The position numbers and the translations under genes were made by a program. DNA of 64,000 nt from Methylobacterium crusticola (GTDB lineage: Bacteria; Pseudomonadota; Alphaproteobacteria; Rhizobiales; Beijerinckiaceae), in assembly GCF_003574465.1 (NCBI RefSeq), contig NZ_QOWC01000004.1, forward strand, positions 1-64,000, in the 5' to 3' direction. Below the pieces are notes generated by a model. It was given only the letters and a program-made list of their open reading frames with translations. It had not been told where the DNA came from and searched no databases. How positions within the stretch are numbered: position 1 is the first letter of the stretch; each line of letters opens with the position of its first letter. Below are positions 14,949 to 24,129 of this stretch, one piece after another.

Positions 14949-15689
14949 GTCACGACGGCGCTCGAGCACCTCTCGTTCCCGGTGCGCGAGGGCGAGTTCG
15001 TCTGCCTGCTCGGCCCGAGCGGCTGCGGCAAGTCGAGCGTCCTCGACCTGCTCGGCGGCTTCGAGGCCGCCACGGACGGGCGCGTCGCCGTCGACGGCGG
15101 CCCGGTGCCGCCGCCGGGTCCCGACCGGGGCATCGTGTTCCAGGAGCCGCTGCTCTTTCCCTGGCTCACCGTGCGCGACAACATCACCTTCGCGCCCCGC
15201 CTCGCCGGCGTGCCGGCCTCGGTCTACGGACCGCGCGCGGCGAGGCTCGTCGAGCTCATGGGCCTGTCCGGCTTCGAGAACCACGCCCCCTACGAGCTCT
15301 CCGGCGGCATGCGCCAGCGGGTCGCCATCGCGCGGGCCTGGATCTCCGAGCCGCGTCTCCTCCTGATGGACGAGCCCTTCGGCGCCCTCGACGCGCAGAC
15401 CCGCCTGTCGATGCAGGAGCTGCTCCTCGACGCGCGGGAGGCTACCGGCGCCACGGTGCTGTTCGTCACCCACGACATCGAGGAGGCCTTGTTCCTGGCC
15501 GACCGCGTCCTCGTCCTCACCGCCCGTCCGGGCCGCGTCGCCGCCGAGATCCCGGTGCCGTTCGGGCGGCCGCGCCGCTACGAGAGCCTGCTTGCCGATC
15601 CCCGCTTCGGCGCGCTCAAGCGCGGGATCGTCGCGTCGTTGCGCGGCCCGGCCGGCACGGCGGCGGCGGGCCCGGCTCACTCGGCGTAG
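14949..15689 (+). pseudogene. TauB/SsuB-like ABC ATPase lacking its N-terminus
   Basis: A coding frame beginning VTTALEHLSFPVREGEFVCL joins the broken binding protein out of frame. All later motifs are present: Walker A GPSGCGKSS, Q-loop VFQEPLLFPW, signature LSGGMRQR, Walker [13 protein letters not shown] and switch VTHDIEEAL. About 20-30 residues (first strand and A-loop) and the natural start are missing. A rescue start such as GTG 14991 would remove still more. The permease normally found between tauA and tauB is also absent. It is probably non-functional, unless an alternative start and partner exist. Confidence 0.8.
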
Positions 15690-15883
15690 CGGAGGAACGT
15701 CCTCGTCACGGATCCCGGGAGCGCCTCGTCGAGGCCCCCCTGGACCCGTTCGACCGGACGACCCTCGCGCGCCCGAAGGCCGATGCCACGCTCTCGCGTG
15801 CCGCCGCGGCGGCACGCGCAGTGCCCCGCGGCCCGTGCCGGACCTGCCGGTCGACGGCCGGTGCGGCGGGTTGCGCGCCGGGC

Positions 15884-17260
15884 TCACTCGGCCGCGAGGC
15901 GCGGCGTGAAGGCGCCGCGCCAGCGCGCCGCGGGATGCCGGTCGTCGAGCCGGTCGCGGCCGAACAGCTTCCGGCGCAGGCTGCCCGGGGCGTATTCGCG
16001 CTTGGCGAGACCGCGCCGCTGCAGCACCGGCAACAGGTGCTCGTTGAACTCGCGGTAGGAGCCCGGGATCGTCCAGTTGATCAGGTTGACGCCGTCGATG
16101 CCTGCCCGCTGCCAGAGCGCGAGCGCGTCGGCGATCTGGTCCGGCGTGCCGACCAGCCGCGGGTGGCGCCGGGCAACCAGCCGGCCGAGATCGCCGACCG
16201 TCGGCTCGTGGCCGAGCTCGCGCTGGCGCAGCCACGCGATGTGGCTGCGTCCGCCATTCGTCCGGATGTCCTTCAGCAGCGTCTCGGGCGGCAGGGGGCG
16301 GCCGTCGTCCTGCGACACCCCGAGGTTGGAATGGGCCAGGAAGCCGTCGATGCTGACATAGGCGTCGAGCTCCGCCTCCCGCCGCTGCGCCTCCTCCTCG
16401 GTGCTGCCGATCACGAAGGCGAAGCCCTGGAAGAACTTGATGTCCTCGCGCCGGCGGCCGACGCGCTCGGCGAGGTCGCGCGTCTCGGCGATCAGCGCCG
16501 CCGCCGCCTCCGGGCCGGGGGCCGAGATGAACTGCGCCTCGGCGTTGCGCGCCGCGAAGGCGCGCCCGGCGGGGGACGAGCCCGCCTGGAACAGGAGCGG
16601 CGTGCGCTGCGGCGAGGGGGCGGGCAGGTGGGGTCCCTCGACGCGGTAGCGCGGGCCGACGTGGTTGATCCGGTGGATCCGGCGCGCATCCGCCAGGACG
16701 CCGCGCGCCCGGTCCTTCACGAGCGCACCCTCGTCCCACGACCCCTCCCAGAGCTTGAAGACGACGTCCAGGTACTCCTCGGCCCATTCGTAGCGCTCGT
16801 CGTGCTCCGTCAGCCGGGCGAGGCCGAAGTTGCGCGCAGCGTTCTCCTGGGTCGAGGTGACGATGTTCCAGGCAATGCGGCCGCGGCTGATGTGGTCGAG
16901 CGTCGAGGCGCGGCGGGCGAACTCGAAGGGATGGGCCTGCAGCACCGAGCTGGTGAAGGCGAGGCCGAGATGCTCGGTACTGACGGCGAGCGCCGAGAGC
17001 AGGACCGAGGGGTCGTGGCTCGGGATCTGCAGGCCCTCGCGGGCATTGACCGTGTAGTCGCCGCCGACCGGGCCGTAGAGTCCGACGACGTCGGCGAAGA
17101 ACACCGCGTCGAACAGCCCGGCCTCGAGGGTCCGCACAAGGTCGACCCAGACGGTGACGTCGTCGAAATCGGCCTGGCGCGCCTCGGGGTGGCGCCAGAG
17201 CCCGTGCTGGATGTGCGAGACCGTGTTCATCACGAAGGCGTTGATGTGCAGCGCGGTCAT
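15884..17260 (-). CDS. DszA/NtaA/SnaA-family luciferase-like flavin monooxygenase
   Basis: A 458-residue FMNH2-dependent monooxygenase of the bacterial-luciferase fold. Family blocks in order: [118 protein letters not shown], and [20 protein letters not shown]. Members oxidise sulfones, nitrilotriacetate or related compounds and need an external flavin reductase, which I do not see in this window. The start overlaps the stop of the dual ATPase by 4 bp (ATGA), so it is the last gene of the ABC operon. Likely role: C-S bond cleavage after uptake. Confidence 0.9.
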   Translation of the reverse strand: MTALHINAFVMNTVSHIQHGLWRHPEARQADFDDVTVWVDLVRTLEAGLFDAVFFADVVGLYGPVGGDYTVNAREGLQIPSHDPSVLLSALAVSTEHLGLAFTSSVLQAHPFEFARRASTLDHISRGRIAWNIVTSTQENAARNFGLARLTEHDERYEWAEEYLDVVFKLWEGSWDEGALVKDRARGVLADARRIHRINHVGPRYRVEGPHLPAPSPQRTPLLFQAGSSPAGRAFAARNAEAQFISAPGPEAAAALIAETRDLAERVGRRREDIKFFQGFAFVIGSTEEEAQRREAELDAYVSIDGFLAHSNLGVSQDDGRPLPPETLLKDIRTNGGRSHIAWLRQRELGHEPTVGDLGRLVARRHPRLVGTPDQIADALALWQRAGIDGVNLINWTIPGSYREFNEHLLPVLQRRGLAKREYAPGSLRRKLFGRDRLDDRHPAARWRGAFTPRLAAE

Positions 17261-18969
17261 GCGGCATTTCCCTTCCGGTGGAGCGCGGGGTCGGCCCGGT
17301 GCGCGAGGCGCGGGACGGCGGCGACGAGGCGCCGCGTGTAGTCGGCGCGCGGGCGCAGGAAGACCTCGTCGGCCGTCCCGCTCTCGACCACGCGGCCCCG
17401 GCTCATCACCAGCACCCGGTCGGCCAGGTGGTGGACCACGCCGAGATCGTGCGAGATGAAGAGGGTGCTCAGGCCGAGCAGGCGCTTGAGGTCGCCGAGG
17501 AGATCGAGCACCTGGGCCTGGATCGAGACGTCGAGCGCCGAGACCGGCGCGTCGCAGACGATCACGGCGGGCCGCGGCGCGATCGCCCGGGCGATCGCCA
17601 GCCGCTGGCGCTGCCCGCCCGACAGCTGGAGCGGGCGCCGCCCGGCCAGGGCCTCCGGCAGGCCGACGAGGCCGAACAGCTCGGAGACCCGGCCGCGCCG
17701 GCCGGGCTCGTCGGGAGGGATCGCGTCCTCGAGGATCCGCGCCACGCTCCAGCGCGGATCGAAGGAACTGAGCGGGTCCTGGTAGACGATCGCGATCGCG
17801 CGACGCAGAGCCCGGCGGGCCACCTCGGGCCGCGCGCTCCAGGGCTCGCCGAGCAGGGTGACGCTGCCCTCGTCGGGCGCCTCCAGCGCCATCACGAGGC
17901 GCGCCAGCGTCGACTTGCCGGAACCCGATTCCCCGACGATCCCCAGGGTCTCGCCGCGGCAGAGCGCGAAGGAGACTCCGTCCACCGCCGCGCTCGGGCG
18001 GCCGTCCGGTCCGGTGAAGCGCTTCACCAGCCCGTCCGCGCGCAGCAGGGTCGCGGGCGGCGGGGCAGGCGGGACCCCGCTCCGCGCCGCGGCCGTGCCG
18101 ACCGGTGCCGCATGTCCATGGCGCGGGCTCGAGGCCGGGGCGAGCCGGCTGCCGCGCGAGCGCGCCGAGGGGATCGCCGCGATGAGGCTTCGCGTGTACG
18201 CGGCCTGCGGGTCGCCGAAGACCTGCGCGGCGGCGCCGCGCTCCACCACCTCGCCGCAGCGCATGACCAGCACCTCGTCGGCCATGCGCGAGACCACCGC
18301 GAGGTCGTGGCTGATCAGGATCAGGGCCTTGCCGCGGGCGCGGGTCTCCTCGAGCAGGGCGAGCACCTGGGCCTGGACGGTGACGTCGAGGGCGGTGGTG
18401 GGCTCGTCGGCGATCAGCAAGCGCGGGTCGAGGGCGAGCGCGGCGGCGATCAGGGCGCGCTGCCGCTGGCCGCCGGAGAGCTGCTGCGGCAGCTGCCGGG
18501 CCTTCAGCTCCGGCTCGGGCACGCCGACCTGCCGCAGCAGGTCGGCGACGTGGGACGGCGGAGCCGGCGCGCCGTGCAGGCGCAAAGCCGCGGCGATCTG
18601 CGCCCCGACCGGCCGCAGCGGATCGAGCGAGACCAGGGCGTCCTGCAGCACGAAGCCGATCTCCCGGCCGCGGATGCCGCGCCAGGCGCGGTCACCGAGC
18701 CCCGTGAGGTCGCGCCCGGCGAAGGCGAGCCGGTCCGCGCGCACGACCGCGTGGCGGCCCGGCAGGCCGACGAGGCTGCGCGCCGTCACGCTCTTGCCCG
18801 AACCGGATTTGCCGACGATCGCGAGGCAGCGTCCCTCCGCGAGGGTGAACGACACGCCCCGCACGGCCGCCCCCTCCGGCCCGCCGCGGCCGAAGGACAC
18901 GACCAGGTTCTCGACGGCGACGAGGGGCGGGGCGGCACTCCCGGGCGCACGGTTCGCGGACGGCGTCAT
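17257..18969 (-). CDS. fused dual-ATPase ABC protein (DppD-DppF type)
   Basis: A 570-residue protein with two peptide/nickel-type ATPase domains. Domain 1 has Walker A GKSGSGKS, signature LSGGQRQR and Walker [13 protein letters not shown]. Domain 2 starts after a Pro/Ala linker near residue 280 and has [29 protein letters not shown] and SHDLGVVHHLAD. In domain 2 the Walker B Asp-Glu is replaced by Asp-Ala (CDAPVS), which should cripple its catalytic glutamate. The start is ATG 18969 with GGAGAG upstream; GTG 18990 overlapping the permease stop is an alternative. It serves the permeases upstream. Confidence 0.9.
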   Translation of the reverse strand: MTPSANRAPGSAAPPLVAVENLVVSFGRGGPEGAAVRGVSFTLAEGRCLAIVGKSGSGKSVTARSLVGLPGRHAVVRADRLAFAGRDLTGLGDRAWRGIRGREIGFVLQDALVSLDPLRPVGAQIAAALRLHGAPAPPSHVADLLRQVGVPEPELKARQLPQQLSGGQRQRALIAAALALDPRLLIADEPTTALDVTVQAQVLALLEETRARGKALILISHDLAVVSRMADEVLVMRCGEVVERGAAAQVFGDPQAAYTRSLIAAIPSARSRGSRLAPASSPRHGHAAPVGTAAARSGVPPAPPPATLLRADGLVKRFTGPDGRPSAAVDGVSFALCRGETLGIVGESGSGKSTLARLVMALEAPDEGSVTLLGEPWSARPEVARRALRRAIAIVYQDPLSSFDPRWSVARILEDAIPPDEPGRRGRVSELFGLVGLPEALAGRRPLQLSGGQRQRLAIARAIAPRPAVIVCDAPVSALDVSIQAQVLDLLGDLKRLLGLSTLFISHDLGVVHHLADRVLVMSRGRVVESGTADEVFLRPRADYTRRLVAAVPRLAHRADPALHRKGNAA

Positions 18970-18986
18970 GGTCTCTCCGGCGGCTG

Positions 18987-19886
18987 TCACGGCGTCCCCG
19001 CGCGCCCGTCGAGCCGGTCCTGAACGTGGCGCCCGACCACCGTGACCGACAGCGCGAACACGATGATCGCGAGGCCGGGCATCACCTCGAGCCACCACGC
19101 GCGCGTCACGTAGTTGCGGCCGGCATCGAGCAGCGCGCCCCATTCGGGCGAGGGCGGCGCCACGCCGAGGCCGAGGAAGGCGAGGCTGGAGGCCCAGACG
19201 ATCGACTGCCCGACGCCGAGCGTGATCATCGCCACGAGCGGCCGCATCGCGTTCGGCAGGATGTGCCGGCGCAGGATCCGCAGGCGGGAATGGCCGAGGG
19301 CCCGCGCCGCCTCGACGTAGCCGGCCCCCTTCACGGCCAGGAACTGGCCCCGGACCATGCGGGCGTAGCCGGGGGCGGTGCCGATGCCGACGGCGGCGAT
19401 CAGCGTCACGGGCGTCGCCTCGAAGACCGTGATGAGCAGCAGGGCGAGGAACAGGTTGGGGAAGGCGAACATCACCTCGAGGAAGCGGCCGATCGCCCGG
19501 TCGAGCGCCCCGCCCGCGAGGCCCGCCGTGACGCCGAGGAGCAGCGCGAGCGTCAGGCTGAGGCTCGTTGCGCCGACGCCGATGGCGAGCGAGTCGCGCG
19601 TGCCCTCGACGACCCGGGAGAACAGGTCGCGGCCGGACTGGTCGGTGCCGAACAGGTGGTCGAGGGACGGGGGCCGAAGCGTCGCGGCAAGGTCGGTCCG
19701 GAACGGCGGGTGGGTCTGGAGGAGGGCGGGCGCCGCGGCCATCACGAGGTAGAGGGCGATGAGGGCGCCGGCCACGAGGACGCCTCCCGGGAGGCCGCGG
19801 ACGAGGTCGGCGGGACGGCGCATCCCAGGACGGCGCGGCCGCGGGACCGCCTCGGGGCGCCGCAGGATGTCGGTCGCGAGGGTCAT
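18987..19886 (-). CDS. ABC transporter permease, DppC type
   Basis: A 299-residue inner-membrane permease with an N-terminal membrane segment (LVAGALIALYLVMAAAPALL), the family signature PSLDHLFGTDQSGRDLFSRV, and the coupling loop ARALGHSRLRILRRHILPNA. It ends in a typical DppC tail. It overlaps the DppB-type gene by 4 bp and pairs with it as a heterodimer. Family members import dipeptides, nickel or small sulfur compounds such as glutathione; the neighbouring monooxygenase genes suggest an organosulfur ligand. Confidence 0.92.
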   Translation of the reverse strand: MTLATDILRRPEAVPRPRRPGMRRPADLVRGLPGGVLVAGALIALYLVMAAAPALLQTHPPFRTDLAATLRPPSLDHLFGTDQSGRDLFSRVVEGTRDSLAIGVGATSLSLTLALLLGVTAGLAGGALDRAIGRFLEVMFAFPNLFLALLLITVFEATPVTLIAAVGIGTAPGYARMVRGQFLAVKGAGYVEAARALGHSRLRILRRHILPNAMRPLVAMITLGVGQSIVWASSLAFLGLGVAPPSPEWGALLDAGRNYVTRAWWLEVMPGLAIIVFALSVTVVGRHVQDRLDGRAGTP

Positions 19887-20851
19887 CGGGCTCTCAGCCT
19901 CGGGTCGATGATCGGGTAGGCGAGGTCGACGAGGAGGTTGGCCAGGATGTAGAGGCCGGCCGCCGCCAGGATGATGCCGGTGACGAGGGGCACGTCCCGG
20001 GCGGAGGTCGCCATGACGAGGAGCCCCCCGATGCCCGGCCTCGCGAACACCGTCTCGATGATTGCCGCGCCCGAGAACAGGGCGCCGAGCGCCCAGCCCG
20101 ACAGCGTGACGCCGGGCAGCACCGCGTGGCGCAGCACCAGCCGCACCCGCACGGCGAGGTCGCTCATGCCGCGCATCCGCGCCGAGGTGACGAAGGGCTG
20201 GTCGAGGACGCGGGCGAATTCCTCGCGGATGACCTGCCCGATGAAGCCGGAGAGCGGGATGGCGAGCGCGAAGGCCGGCATCACGAGCCCGGCCGGCCCG
20301 GTGCCGCTCTCGACCCGCAGGAGCCGCAGCTTCACGCCGAGGACCACGAGCAGGATCGTGCCGATCCAGTAGGGCGGCGCGACCGCGGCCGCGACCTGGA
20401 AGCCCGAGACGAGGCGCGCGAGCGAGCCGTCGCGTCCGGCGCTCGGCACCGTGAGCAGGAGCGCGATGGCCCAGGCGAGGGCGAGCGCCGACAGCGTGAG
20501 GAGCGTCGGGGCGGCCTGCTCGGCGATGATGGCCCGGACCGGCCCTTGCGTCTGGTACGAGGTGCCGAGATCACCCCGCACCAAGCCGCCGAGGAAGCGG
20601 CCGTACTGCACCGCGAGCGGGGCGTCGAAGCCGTAGCGGGCGTTGATCTGCGCGAGCTCGGCGGCGGTGGGCTGCGTGAAGGTTCCGGCCTTGACGTTGA
20701 GGATCAGCTCGGCGCGGTCGCCCGGCAGCAGCGTCTGGACGCAGAAGGTGAAGGTCGCGACCGCCCAGAACACCGCGGCCGCGCCGAGGACGAGCCGGGC
20801 GATCCGGCGGTGCCATCCCGTGACCCGGGAGCGGGAAGGAGCCGCGCTCAT
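19883..20851 (-). CDS. ABC transporter permease, DppB type
   Basis: A 322-residue permease of the peptide/nickel class. It has a first membrane helix (ARLVLGAAAVFWAVATFTF), the DppB-type periplasmic segment with LAQINARYGFDAPLAVQYGR, and RGDLGTSYQTQGPV. Helices then lead to the coupling loop VTSARMRGMSDLAVRVRLVL and ETVFARPGIGGLLVMATSAR. The start overlaps the stop of the binding-protein gene by 4 bp. It forms the transport channel together with the DppC-type partner downstream. Confidence 0.92.
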   Translation of the reverse strand: MSAAPSRSRVTGWHRRIARLVLGAAAVFWAVATFTFCVQTLLPGDRAELILNVKAGTFTQPTAAELAQINARYGFDAPLAVQYGRFLGGLVRGDLGTSYQTQGPVRAIIAEQAAPTLLTLSALALAWAIALLLTVPSAGRDGSLARLVSGFQVAAAVAPPYWIGTILLVVLGVKLRLLRVESGTGPAGLVMPAFALAIPLSGFIGQVIREEFARVLDQPFVTSARMRGMSDLAVRVRLVLRHAVLPGVTLSGWALGALFSGAAIIETVFARPGIGGLLVMATSARDVPLVTGIILAAAGLYILANLLVDLAYPIIDPRLRAR

Positions 20852-22509
20852 TTCTCGAAATACGCGTCGTGGAAGACGGGCTCGCTGACAGGACTCGAGA
20901 TCCAGACGTCCTTGAGCTTGGGCTGGCTCGCGATCGTGACCGCGAGCGGAAACAGGCCGACCACCGCGGCCTCCCCGACGATCAGGCGCTGGGCCTCCTC
21001 GTAGCGGGCGAGGCGCGCCGCGTCGTCGAAGGTCCGGTCCGCCTCCTCGATCAGCCGCCAGAGGACCGGGGGCTGGAAGCGGGAGGCGTTGTTGGCGTTG
21101 ACCGCGCCGCCCTGGTCGGGACGCCAGGAGATCTTCAGGATCTCGGCCGAGGAGGCGACCCAGTAGGCGGGTTGCGCCTCGTAATCGTCGGGGCCACGGC
21201 CCTTGCCGGCGAACCAGTCGGCCTGCGGGATCGGCTTCAGCACCACGTCGAAGCCGACCGCGCGGGCCTGGTCCTGCAGGATCTGCAGCACCAGGATGCC
21301 GTCGGAGGTGATGAGCGAGCCGCCGGCGTAGAGCAGCCGCACGGTGAGCCGCCTGCCGTCCCGGGTGCGGATGCCGTCGCGGGCGCGGCCGGTCCAGCCG
21401 GCCTCGTCGAGCAGGCGGTTCGCGGCGTCGGGGTCGTAGGGGTAGGACTGCGCGAGGTCCTTCAGGTGCTCGGGCGTGCTCAGGCTGAGCGCGCCGTTGC
21501 CGTTGAACGGGATCTCGCCGTGGAAGGCCGCCTCGACCGCCTTCTGCCGCTCGGAGACCTGCGCGAAGGCGCGGCGCACCCGCACGTCGTCGAACGGCGG
21601 CCGCGCGGTGTTGAGCTGGAGCCGTGTCGGCGTGCCGCCGGTGACGTCCTGGACGACGCGGAAGCGGGTCCGGGCCTCGTCCCAGTCCACGGCCGGGATG
21701 TCGTAGATCGCGTCGGATTCCCCGCTGAGCAGCGAGCCGTACCGGACGGTGTTGTCCTTGAGGAACTTCCACACGATCCCGTCGACGTAGGCGGGGCCCG
21801 CGTGCCGGGCGGTCGCGGGCGCGGAATTGTAGTCCGGGTTGCGCTTGAGGACGACGTTGCGGCCGCGGTTCCAGGCCTCGACGATGAACGGCCCCGAGCC
21901 GACCGGCCTCTCGCATAATTCCTGCGGCCCGCGCGCGAGCGCCGTCGGCGACAGGATCCCGAAGAAGTAGGTCGACAGGACCGTGAGGAAGGGCTGGTAG
22001 GGGCGGGCGAGTTCGATCCGCAGCGTCAACGGGCCGGGCGCCGTGACCGAGCGGACGACGTCGCCGACGTAGAGCTTGGCGTTGCGGTTGACCTTGTCGG
22101 GATCGTCCGAGAGCCAGCGCTCGAAGTTGACGACGATTGCTGCGGCATCGAGCGCGGTCCCGTCGTGGAACCGCACCTCCGGCTTGAGCCGGAACGTGTA
22201 CGTCAGGTTGTCGTCCGAGACGGTCCAATCCGTCGCGAGCCAGGGCACGATGCGGCCGTCCTGCGTCCTGGCGACGAGGTTGTCGGCGTATTGACGCTGG
22301 ATGTAGCCGGCCTGGACCCAGCCGGCGTAGAGGCACGGCGGCTCCTGGAGGTGACCGTAGCGGATGATGCCGCCGCGCTTGTCCTCCTGCGCCGCCGCTC
22401 CCGCCGCGGCCGCGAGGCCGAGGATCAGCGCCACCGCCGCGGCGAGGCCCGGATGACGGCCCGGCCGCCGCGCGGGGGAGGGGCGCGGTGCGGGATTCGG
22501 TGGGATCAT
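20848..22509 (-). CDS. ABC transporter substrate-binding protein, family 5 (DppA/NikA type)
   Basis: A 553-residue periplasmic binding protein with a Sec signal (hydrophobic 24-42, cleavage after AAAQ). The cluster C/family 5 fold is recognised from DNLVARTQDGRIVPWLATDW, TYTFRLKPEVRFHDGTALDA, and SSAEILKISWRPDQGGAVNA. It has a good GAGGAC ribosome site and is the first gene of the operon binding protein-permease-permease-dual ATPase-monooxygenase. It would select the substrate later attacked by the DszA-like enzyme. The ligand is not known. Confidence 0.92.
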   Translation of the reverse strand: MIPPNPAPRPSPARRPGRHPGLAAAVALILGLAAAAGAAAQEDKRGGIIRYGHLQEPPCLYAGWVQAGYIQRQYADNLVARTQDGRIVPWLATDWTVSDDNLTYTFRLKPEVRFHDGTALDAAAIVVNFERWLSDDPDKVNRNAKLYVGDVVRSVTAPGPLTLRIELARPYQPFLTVLSTYFFGILSPTALARGPQELCERPVGSGPFIVEAWNRGRNVVLKRNPDYNSAPATARHAGPAYVDGIVWKFLKDNTVRYGSLLSGESDAIYDIPAVDWDEARTRFRVVQDVTGGTPTRLQLNTARPPFDDVRVRRAFAQVSERQKAVEAAFHGEIPFNGNGALSLSTPEHLKDLAQSYPYDPDAANRLLDEAGWTGRARDGIRTRDGRRLTVRLLYAGGSLITSDGILVLQILQDQARAVGFDVVLKPIPQADWFAGKGRGPDDYEAQPAYWVASSAEILKISWRPDQGGAVNANNASRFQPPVLWRLIEEADRTFDDAARLARYEEAQRLIVGEAAVVGLFPLAVTIASQPKLKDVWISSPVSEPVFHDAYFEK

Positions 22510-22578
22510 CGTGCGTCCTCGGCGGCGGGCGGCGAGTCGTGGCCCGTCCGCACCCGAGCCTAGGCGGAACGCGTGGCT

Positions 22579-22614
22579 TGTTTCAATAGTCTATAAAACT
22601 AATATACTACTATC
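22579..22614 (-). promoter_or_regulatory. AT-rich promoter/operator of the first peptide-type ABC operon
   Basis: An isolated AT-rich block between the acyl-CoA dehydrogenase-like gene and the binding-protein gene. It contains inverted ATAGT (22586-22590) and ACTAT (22609-22613). It is 70-105 bp upstream of the ATG at 22509, suitable for a promoter or activator site. A similar block lies at 23891-23920. Confidence 0.45.
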
Positions 22615-22659
22615 TGGGAGGACATCCTGCTCGCCCCCCCGCCCGCCGCGTCCCGGAGG

Positions 22660-23874
22660 TCAGAAGAAGCCGATCCCGGGCAGCTCGGTGCCGTGCAGCT
22701 CGTAGGCGCCGACCGCCAGCGCCTTGTAGCTCGCCGGGTTGTGCGAGGAGAGGGTCCGGGCGTTGCGCCAGTGCCGGTCGAGGTTCTGCCGCAACGTCGC
22801 TGCCGAGGCGCCGCCGACGTCGAACAGGGCAGTCGCCGAGCGTAGCACCAGCTCGTCGACGACGACCTTCGTCTTCGCGGCCGCGACGGAGGCGTCGTGG
22901 GAGAGGCGGGGCGGCGGGGCGGCGTCGGGCTCCTCGGCGCGGGCGCGGGCGACCCGTTCGAGGGCGTCGCCGACGGCGAGGAGGGCGGCCTCGGCCACGA
23001 AGGCGTCGCTCGCGATCCGCCCGACGATCTGCTGCAGCACCGGATCCTCCGACGGGACCGGGGAGGGCGCGAAGTAGAAGTTGCGGGTGCGGCTCCGCAG
23101 CAGGGCCTTGGCGTCCCGCAGCACCGCCCGCAGGACCCCGACATTCGCCGCGGTGACGATCGTCTGCGCGATGGTGCTGGCGAAGGCCGTGATGGCGGGC
23201 GCGGGATCGCGGATGATCTCGTCGGCCTCGACGCGCACGCCGCGGAAGTTCGTCGTGCCGGTCCCGGTGACGCGCTGGCCGATCCCGTCCCAGTCGTCGA
23301 GCCGCTCGATGCCGTCGCGGCCGGTCGGGACGATCAGCGACACGTCCTCGCCGTCGGGGGCGATCGCGCGCACGAGCGTCCAGTCGGCGTAGAGCGTCCC
23401 GGTGCTGTAGAACTTGGTGCCGTCGAGGCGGAAGCCGTCGCCGTCCGGCCGCAGCACCGTCCTGAGGTCGCCGCGCCCGCCCGTCTGCCTGCGGTCGAGC
23501 TCCGTCGTGGCGAGCCCGATCAGCCCGCCCTCGGCGACGGAGCGGCGCCACTTCGCATGGTAGCCGGGTTCACGGCCGGTGACGAAGCGCTCCGTCACGA
23601 ACAGGTGGTTGCGGAAGATGTGGGCGACGCTGGAATCGGCTTCGGCGAGGCGGATGACCGCCCACAGCGTCTCGCGCCAGCTCGCCCCGGCGCCCCCATC
23701 CGCGACCGGCAGGCGCAGCGCGCCGAAGCGCACGGCCCGCAGTTTCGCCAGCAGGTCGAACGGGTGCTCGCGCCGGCTGTCGCGCCCGGAGGCGCCGGCG
23801 GCGATCTCGGCGAAGAGCGCTTCGAGCTCGCGCGGCCGGGCGGCCTCCGGGAGCGAGTGGGAGAACTCGGACAT
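22660..23874 (-). CDS. acyl-CoA dehydrogenase-fold flavoenzyme (SfnB/DszC group)
   Basis: A 404-residue enzyme with acyl-CoA dehydrogenase architecture: N-terminal helices to about 110, a beta domain with GLIGLATTELDRRQTG and FRLDGTKFYSTGTLYADWTL, and a C-terminal bundle. The ending LDRHWRNARTLSSHNPASYK is typical of the sulfur-acquisition/DszC-like branch rather than beta-oxidation enzymes. The ATG has GAGGAG upstream. It lies upstream of and in the same direction as the ABC-monooxygenase operon, separated by 150 bp containing its own AT-rich promoter. A role in organosulfur or sulfone oxidation is inferred. Confidence 0.85.
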   Translation of the reverse strand: MSEFSHSLPEAARPRELEALFAEIAAGASGRDSRREHPFDLLAKLRAVRFGALRLPVADGGAGASWRETLWAVIRLAEADSSVAHIFRNHLFVTERFVTGREPGYHAKWRRSVAEGGLIGLATTELDRRQTGGRGDLRTVLRPDGDGFRLDGTKFYSTGTLYADWTLVRAIAPDGEDVSLIVPTGRDGIERLDDWDGIGQRVTGTGTTNFRGVRVEADEIIRDPAPAITAFASTIAQTIVTAANVGVLRAVLRDAKALLRSRTRNFYFAPSPVPSEDPVLQQIVGRIASDAFVAEAALLAVGDALERVARARAEEPDAAPPPRLSHDASVAAAKTKVVVDELVLRSATALFDVGGASAATLRQNLDRHWRNARTLSSHNPASYKALAVGAYELHGTELPGIGFF

Positions 23875-23890
23875 CGATCGGGCTCCTCGG

Positions 23891-23920
23891 AATAGTTTAC
23901 AATTCATATAGATTACATAG
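23891..23920 (-). promoter_or_regulatory. AT-rich promoter candidate of the flavoenzyme gene
   Basis: A short AT-rich island (around AATAGTTTACAATTCATATA on the plus strand) beginning 17 bp upstream of the ATG at 23874. AATAGT also occurs at 22585-22590 in the next AT island, hinting at a common regulator. Confidence 0.4.
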
Positions 23921-24129
23921 CTTGCGTCAACGCTGTCGCCCGAGGACTCGCGAGGGCAGCGTTCGGCAGGCGGTCCGAGCCCTTGCCGGCCTCCGCGTGC
24001 GAGGCGGACGTCCTCTTCATCGGCGGCGGGCCCGCAATCCCCGCCGGACAGCGAACGGCGGGGACCCTGGCCCAGCAGCCGACGCCTTCGCGGCCGGGTG
24101 ACGCCGCGACCGAGACGACGGACCGTCAC

